A DNA stretch of 19,376 nucleotides from an uncultured Bacilli bacterium (GTDB lineage Bacteria; Bacillota_I; Bacilli_A; RF39; UBA660), in the NCBI GenBank assembly GCA_947626445.1, contig CANQSC010000014.1, forward strand, positions 1 to 19,376, written 5' to 3'. Both the position numbers and the translations under genes were made by a program. Below, piece after piece: positions 15,447 through 19,376 of the stretch (the first letter of the stretch is position 1; each line of letters begins with the position of its first letter). The notes under the pieces are model-generated. The model was not told the origin of the DNA, did no database searches, and saw only the letters and a program-made list of their open reading frames with translations.

Positions 15447-16216
15447 TAATTCATACCTCCTATTTTACATGAATCACTACTACAAGAATTAACATCACAT
15501 TTGCCTGAATCTAAAATACATTGAGTACAGCAACACCAAGTATTTTGATAGTTACTCCATTCATTTACCCAGTCAAGTAATAATTGAACAATACCTGGAA
15601 TAAAGAAAATGAAAATACCTGCAATAAATCTTACACCAATAGATTTAACAGCAACCATTATTCGATCATCCTTAGAACTAGGTATAGCTTTAAATAAATC
15701 CATAATACCTAAAACTAAAATTAAAATAGGTATTGCAATTTTAAGAACAGCTACAATAGTTCCAATAAACTTCAAAGGTTTTCTAAGTTCTGGTTTACTA
15801 CAAATTGTTTCTAAATCAGTATCTTCCACTTTACCCCAATCAGTAGGTGGTATTTCTTCCTGTTCAGTACTTGCTGAATTTAATGATAATTCATTTTTAG
15901 TATAATTTTTAAGTTTACTAAATCTTAATGTAACTTTTTTATTTGAAGTCTTACTAAAAATAGCAGCCGGGCATTTTAAACCAGTCTTCTTTATAAAATA
16001 ACTATAATCGCTAACTTTACTTACGTTAAATTTTTTAGTTGCCGTTTTTCCAATTTTTTCAGTTCCTACTCTAATTTCTCCTTTTCCATCATCATTTTGT
16101 TTAACACTAAAAATCACATTGTATCCTTCAACTTTATATATACATTTAATAGAACTAGAAGCATAAACTGTAGGCATTAAAAAGAATAAAAACAATAATA
16201 ATAGTATTTTCTTCAA
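15446..16216 (-). CDS. Exported two-helix membrane protein with Cys-rich tail
   Basis: A 256-residue protein. Signal peptide MKKILLLLFLFFLMPTVYA is followed by an external domain of about 110 residues with probable beta strands (IKCIYKVEGYNVIFSV; KKVTLRFSKL). The module follows: Cys (ETICSKPEL), TM1 ending MDLFKAIPSS, the loop KDDRIMVAVKS, TM2 with IFFIPGI, and a tail WCCCTQCILDSGKC extended by three more Cys. TTG 16216 is preferred as the start because AGGAG lies ten bases upstream and a typical MKK-hydrophobic signal peptide results; the in-frame GTG at 16225 is only one base from the AGGAG site. It follows engB after 60 bases and may have its own extended -10 promoter. Confidence 0.7.
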   Translation of the reverse strand: MKKILLLLFLFFLMPTVYASSSIKCIYKVEGYNVIFSVKQNDDGKGEIRVGTEKIGKTATKKFNVSKVSDYSYFIKKTGLKCPAAIFSKTSNKKVTLRFSKLKNYTKNELSLNSASTEQEEIPPTDWGKVEDTDLETICSKPELRKPLKFIGTIVAVLKIAIPILILVLGIMDLFKAIPSSKDDRIMVAVKSIGVRFIAGIFIFFIPGIVQLLLDWVNEWSNYQNTWCCCTQCILDSGKCDVNSCSSDSCKIGGMN

Positions 16217-16241
16217 TTCCTTCACGCTCCTATTCTATTTA

Positions 16242-16250
16242 ATTATAACA
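16242..16250 (-). promoter_or_regulatory. Possible extended -10 promoter
   Basis: TGTTATAAT (TG-n-TATAAT) lies 26 bases upstream of the TTG start of the 256-residue protein gene. No convincing -35 box is seen, which extended -10 promoters tolerate. It sits in the only gap of more than 50 bases between engB and the hydrolase genes. Confidence 0.4.
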
Positions 16251-16276
16251 TACTACATATTAAAAATCTTTATATT

Positions 16277-16870
16277 TTACTCTTCCTTGTCACTTTTACC
16301 TAAAGTTTTTAAAATTATTTTATAAATATCTTCTTTACCCTTTTTAGTAGTAGAAGAAAAATGAATAAAATCATCAATCTTTAAAGTTTCTTTTACTAAT
16401 TTATCTTGACTAACTCTAGATGATGCTCCAACTTTATCATATTTAGTCGCAATAACAGTTGTATTTAAATTATAATATTGTAAATAATTATACATTAATA
16501 CATCATCTTCAGTTGGTTTATGACGATAATCAATAAGTAAAAATACATGACTAAGATTTCCTCTACTTTTAATATATTCTTCAATCATTAAACCCATTTT
16601 TTTATTAACTTCTTTTGAAACATTTGCATATCCATAGCCCGGAACATCAATTAAATAAAATTCATTATTTATTAAATAAAAATTTAATGTTTGAGTTTTA
16701 CCAGGTTTACTTGATGTTCGAGCATAATTTTTACGACCTATTAAAGCATTAATAAAACTAGATTTACCAACATTACTTCTTCCTACAAGCAAAAACTCTG
16801 GTTTATTCGTCTCTGGATATTGACTTTGTCTAACAGCAATTTTCTGTAATTCAACTGAATCAATCTTCAT
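16277..16870 (-). CDS. engB: Ribosome biogenesis GTPase EngB/YsxC
   Basis: A 197-residue TRAFAC-class GTPase needed for large ribosomal subunit assembly. G1 GRSNVGKSS is at 30-38, the switch I region RTSSKPGKTQ is at 51-60, G3 DVPGYGYA is at 75-82, G4 TKYDK is at 142-146, and FSSTTKKG is a G5-like segment. The length and the VPGYGYA signature identify EngB. ATG 16870 is preferred over GTG 16879 because GTGAG precedes it at the right distance and the protein then begins MKID, like homologues. It lies between two genes of the two-helix family, seven bases after the 469-residue gene, so it is probably transcribed with secretion cluster genes. Confidence 0.94.
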   Translation of the reverse strand: MKIDSVELQKIAVRQSQYPETNKPEFLLVGRSNVGKSSFINALIGRKNYARTSSKPGKTQTLNFYLINNEFYLIDVPGYGYANVSKEVNKKMGLMIEEYIKSRGNLSHVFLLIDYRHKPTEDDVLMYNYLQYYNLNTTVIATKYDKVGASSRVSQDKLVKETLKIDDFIHFSSTTKKGKEDIYKIILKTLGKSDKEE

Positions 16871-16886
16871 CAAACTCACTTCTTTC

Positions 16887-18296
16887 TTAATTTGTATTTA
16901 CAATACAAGCATCTTTATTATTAGCATCTAATATACATCCTACACAATTTTTAAAATTAGTAGGAACATTTAGTTCACCTTCCGTCACTTCTTCACTATC
17001 ATTAGCAATACTATACGCTACATTATAAATTGTTATTAAAATTGTTGGAATTAAAAATATCACTATACCAATAACTACTCTTTTAATAATATTTATTCCT
17101 TGTTTTTTAGCTTCGTCAACTTTACCAGATATTACAATTTTAGCTAAATCAACAAAACCAAGACCAATTATTAAAGCTGGTACTATAACTTTAGCTATTG
17201 CTAGCAAAAGACCTAAAAACTTTAGAGTACGAGCTACATAAGGATCTGTACAAAATTTAGTTATATCAATATTGCAACTATTATTGGCACATAATGTATT
17301 TGGATTCCAAGTGCCGTTAATAGCAGCTCTTGCTTCAGCTATTTCTTCATCAGAAACTGCTTCATAACTATCTTTACCATTTTGCAATTCAGCTTGTTGT
17401 TGTATGGGATTATTAGTTTCAGGAAGTTTTAATGTCTTATCATCATAATAACTAAAAGTAAACTTAACTCCTTCTGAATCACATATAGCATATTTATTTT
17501 CATTAGAAATTCCATAAGCACCATCAATTTCACTATCTTCAATAATATTGTTTGCTAATGTATATACTGCATCACTAGCATAAAATATTCTTCTAGTTAA
17601 GGTATGTTCACTAATTTCATCTTCATTTGAAGTTATTTTATAACGAGCATAACTACTAGAAGATTTACTAGAATAATCAAACTTTATCCAATAACATTGA
17701 CTTGATTTCCAAAAATCAGCTGATTTTTGTGGAACAGTAAATGTTGCCGAAGTATATATAGTACGTGGATTTGCTATAGTACCAATTAAATTACCACTAC
17801 TATCAACTTTATTATTGTTATTAGCATATGAACCAGTTTTTTCATAACTTTTCTTTCCTAAACCATACCAACCTTTATCCTTAGTTACAATGTCGTAATA
17901 AATAGTTGAAGAAGTTTTAAATGAATCTAAAGTATAAGAATTGATTCCTGAAGCTAACAAATATACTGATTTATCTTCCTTTTCTAAATTAAACCAAATT
18001 TCTGCTGAATAATTTGATTCCCAATTTTTATCCGTACAATTATCTTTAGAACTACAACTATATAAGTATACTTTACTACTATTTAAATTATCAAATAATT
18101 TTTTAGCATCACTATCTAAGGGAATTTTTACCGTCATCGAATTATCTTTACTTGTTGCTTCCCATTCAGTGTTTTGAATAGCATCAGCTATTATTGAATT
18201 TAAACTATTAGCGTCACTTTTCGAATCAGCCTTAACCAATAATACATTTGAGAAAATTAATAATATAATAAAAAATAAATATTTTAACTTCTTCAT
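16887..18296 (-). CDS. Large exported protein with C-terminal two-helix module
   Basis: A 469-residue protein. The signal peptide (1-23, ending VKA) precedes a long Ser/Asn/Lys-rich external domain (about 24-340) that I do not recognise; it has scattered Cys (YSCSSKDNC, SSQCYW, YAICDSE). The module follows: CANNSCNIDITKFC, TM1 (about 352-378, ending VDLAKIVISG), the loop KVDEAKKQGINIIKR, TM2 with IFLIPTI, and a tail with CVGCILDANNKDAC. Compared with its paralogues it has a longer spacer between TM2 and the final Cys cluster. AAGGTGA precedes ATG 18296. It could be a surface adhesin-like or minor tip component of the apparatus; that is inference from layout only. Confidence 0.7.
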   Translation of the reverse strand: MKKLKYLFFIILLIFSNVLLVKADSKSDANSLNSIIADAIQNTEWEATSKDNSMTVKIPLDSDAKKLFDNLNSSKVYLYSCSSKDNCTDKNWESNYSAEIWFNLEKEDKSVYLLASGINSYTLDSFKTSSTIYYDIVTKDKGWYGLGKKSYEKTGSYANNNNKVDSSGNLIGTIANPRTIYTSATFTVPQKSADFWKSSQCYWIKFDYSSKSSSSYARYKITSNEDEISEHTLTRRIFYASDAVYTLANNIIEDSEIDGAYGISNENKYAICDSEGVKFTFSYYDDKTLKLPETNNPIQQQAELQNGKDSYEAVSDEEIAEARAAINGTWNPNTLCANNSCNIDITKFCTDPYVARTLKFLGLLLAIAKVIVPALIIGLGFVDLAKIVISGKVDEAKKQGINIIKRVVIGIVIFLIPTILITIYNVAYSIANDSEEVTEGELNVPTNFKNCVGCILDANNKDACIVNTN

Positions 18297-18329
18297 TTCT
18301 TCACCTTATCCTAATTGTATCATTAAGTC

Positions 18330-18354
18330 AAAAAAAAAGAAAGACAAAAGTCTT
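18330..18354 (-). terminator. Short hairpin terminator
   Basis: On the minus strand the stem AAGAC/GTCTT (18354-18350 and 18345-18341) with a TTTT loop is followed by TTC and then nine T (18338-18330). The stem is short, so termination is probably partial. It overlaps the stop of the 139-residue gene and could reduce transcription of the downstream genes relative to that abundant-type small protein. Confidence 0.5.
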
Positions 18355-18772
18355 ATCTATTATCTTCGTTATAGTCTTCACCATTCCATGCGCCCTCTGC
18401 ATAAGTAGGACAATCTTCATCAGTATTACCGCCATTTGGAGCAGTTATACAAGCTCGACATACATTAAAGTCATCTCTAGCACCTGAACTTTGGAAATTA
18501 GATACTAAACCTAAAATCATACTTACTAATGTTGGAATAAAGAAAATAACTACAGCTGCAATAGCTCGCATTGCAAGTTGTTTAACAGCTTTTTTAATAT
18601 CATCATCTTTGCTTCCGACAACAGCCTTTCCTAAATCCATCATTCCAAATACAATTAAAATAATTGGAATAACAATTTTAAATACTAAAAGTGCATATCC
18701 AACAATTTGCCATATATTTGCAGTACTTGCACAAAAATTAACCTCTACACCAATTAATAATAAATTTGACAT
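18353..18772 (-). CDS. Small two-helix (VirB2/TrbC-like) membrane protein, first of the paralogue series
   Basis: A 139-residue protein. It has only a short hydrophobic N-terminus (MSNLLLIGVEVNFCAS) in place of a clear signal peptide, then the module: Cys, TM1 (about 20-42, ending MMDLGKAVVGS), the loop KDDDIKKAVKQLAMR, TM2 with IFFIPTL, and an external tail with CRACI and a last Cys in DEDC, followed by an acidic end (EDYNEDN). ATG 18772 has GAGGT eight bases upstream; an upstream ATG (18787) overlaps that site. It has a strong promoter of its own and a hairpin directly behind it, the pattern of a highly expressed structural subunit, so it is the best candidate for a major pilin-like subunit. 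This is inference. Confidence 0.72.
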   Translation of the reverse strand: MSNLLLIGVEVNFCASTANIWQIVGYALLVFKIVIPIILIVFGMMDLGKAVVGSKDDDIKKAVKQLAMRAIAAVVIFFIPTLVSMILGLVSNFQSSGARDDFNVCRACITAPNGGNTDEDCPTYAEGAWNGEDYNEDNR

Positions 18773-18799
18773 ATTTAAAAACCTCATTTCTATAATCTA

Positions 18800-18828
18800 A
18801 TTTTAAAAGATAAATTATTATAAGTCAA
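18800..18828 (-). promoter_or_regulatory. Promoter of the 139-residue two-helix protein gene
   Basis: TTGACT (18828-18823), a 17-base spacer and TAAAAT (18805-18800) lie on the minus strand between two genes. The leader would be about 20 bases. It is the best promoter candidate inside the secretion-like cluster and may drive the downstream genes as well. Confidence 0.65.
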
Positions 18829-18853
18829 GAATGATTTATAATTTTGTAAAGTA

Positions 18854-19258
18854 TTAGACACTTTTAGATGATAAAGCTAATCCATCAATAATCCTTTTTA
18901 AATCATAGTAATCATTAACAATCATATCTTCATTATTAATTCCTACTATAATTTGATTATATTTTTTAAAATTAAGTAAACAAGCTTTACTATATCCTTT
19001 TAATGATAAATCAGCTAATTCATCAAGATTTAAATCATATTTTTCTAATTTAGGTTTATCTAAAGCAATTTGATTTAAATCTATTTCTTTACCAACTAAA
19101 ATTTTAATATCTTTTTCAATTGGCAAATGAATAGTAGCCCCAGTAATCAATGGTAAAGATATATTTAATTGCTTATTAATGGGAATAGGATTAGTAACAG
19201 GATATTCTTTAGTAACAGAATTTTCTCCTATATGATATTTAACATAAATTTCTTTCAC
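18854..19258 (-). CDS. Hypothetical protein
   Basis: A 134-residue soluble protein that I do not recognise. It begins MKEIYVKYHIGENSVTKEYP and has probable beta-strands in the first half (KQLNISLPLITGATIHLPI; IKILVGKEI) and a more helical end (DYYDLKRIIDGLALSSKS). There is no signal peptide, TM helix or clear motif; its only Cys is in KACLLNF. The start is placed at GTG 19258, five bases after AGGTGG; another in-frame GTG (19267) overlaps that site. It has its own promoter upstream and lies about 80 bases before the first two-helix gene, so it may be first in the cluster or simply a neighbour. Confidence 0.65.
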   Translation of the reverse strand: MKEIYVKYHIGENSVTKEYPVTNPIPINKQLNISLPLITGATIHLPIEKDIKILVGKEIDLNQIALDKPKLEKYDLNLDELADLSLKGYSKACLLNFKKYNQIIVGINNEDMIVNDYYDLKRIIDGLALSSKSV

Positions 19259-19280
19259 ACAAACCACCTGATAGCTGTAT

Positions 19281-19308
19281 ATTTTATCACTTTACATTAT
19301 TTTGTCAA
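19281..19308 (-). promoter_or_regulatory. Promoter upstream of the hypothetical gene
   Basis: A consensus -35 box TTGACA (19308-19303) is followed after 16 bases by TAAAAT (19286-19281). The start site would be near 19274, leaving a leader of about 15 bases with the AGGTGG ribosome site. A hairpin lies immediately upstream of the -35 box. Confidence 0.65.
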
Positions 19309-19375
19309 GAACCACGCAATAAATTACGTGGCTTGTTCTAGGTGCTGAAAGCACATTTAGTGAGTAAACTCACCC
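19309..19375. repeat. Three consecutive small hairpins at the window edge
   Basis: Three inverted repeats follow each other: CCACG/CGTGG around an AT-rich loop (19312-19331, extendable by AGAA/TTCT with a bulge), GTGCT/AGCAC around GAA (19342-19354), and GTGAGT/ACTCAC around AA (19360-19373). None has a T run, so they are not typical terminators. They may belong to a structured RNA or 3' end of a gene beyond the edge. The window ends here, so identity is open. Confidence 0.35.
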
Positions 19376-19376
19376 A

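Noticed and set aside
7206..18772. The cluster as a typical integrative conjugative element
   Set aside because: No integrase, relaxase, coupling protein, direct-repeat ends or tRNA target is seen, and housekeeping genes are inside and adjacent. The right edge leaves this open, so it is only provisionally rejected.
14929..18800. Plus-strand open frames at 14929-15111, 15609-15905 and 18609-18800
   Set aside because: All three lie opposite the TM-helix module of the two-helix proteins. They recur at the same place because the paralogous coding sequence repeats, not because they are genes.
1..19376. CRISPR arrays, tRNA or rRNA genes
   Set aside because: I saw no regularly spaced repeats, no tRNA-like cloverleaf and no rRNA sequence on either strand.
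1..19376. Mycoplasma-type code with TGA as Trp
   Set aside because: Trp is written TGG throughout the long genes, and TGA serves as a stop in coupled overlaps such as 8987-8990.

Overview
The window is AT-rich chromosomal DNA with almost every gene on the minus strand. TGG is used for Trp, the long genes need no TGA readthrough, and several genes end in TGA, so the standard bacterial code applies rather than the Mycoplasma code. The gene content (single-chain GlyRS, a T-box leader on gltX, a Gram-positive type VirB4/PrgI set, peptidoglycan hydrolases, DUF368) suggests a low-GC Firmicutes or Tenericutes-like bacterium with a wall, for example an uncultured gut Bacilli/RF39-type lineage. The lineage is an inference.

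Left part (1-2755, read right to left): a DUF368/PopT-type polyprenyl-phosphate transporter, then a YtrA-type GntR repressor co-transcribed with a processive membrane glycosyltransferase (GT2). A 12-bp perfect palindrome overlaps a strong promoter just upstream of the repressor, so autoregulation is likely. The transcription unit ends in a hairpin terminator at the GT2 stop.

Middle (2755-7204): an aminoacyl-tRNA synthetase block. gltX has its own sigma-A-type promoter and a complete-looking T-box leader, and is followed by a DUF4186 gene. Next comes a decayed group II intron reverse transcriptase/maturase that runs directly into the start of glyS. glyS itself is broken by a frameshift that looks like a loss of about 10 bases, not a single-base error. 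Several small indels cluster at 3640-4950 while the rest of the window is intact, so this looks like a local decay zone.

Right part (7206-19258): a 12-kb cluster encoding a type IV secretion-like apparatus. It contains a VirB4 ATPase split into two overlapping genes, a PrgI (VirB3-like) protein, and a VirB6-like multi-spanning protein with a long cytoplasmic coiled coil. It also has two exported peptidoglycan hydrolases (NlpC/P60 and Amidase_3) and five further exported two-helix membrane proteins. The two hydrolases and the five small proteins all share a C-terminal module: Cys, TM helix, Lys-rich loop, TM helix, Cys-containing tail. This gives seven paralogous modules in one locus, resembling VirB2/TrbC pilins in layout.

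No relaxase, coupling protein or integrase is visible, and the cluster surrounds the housekeeping GTPase gene engB and abuts gltX. It therefore looks like a resident chromosomal machine and not an obvious mobile element, although missing parts could lie beyond the right edge. This cluster is the best candidate for an undescribed system in the window.
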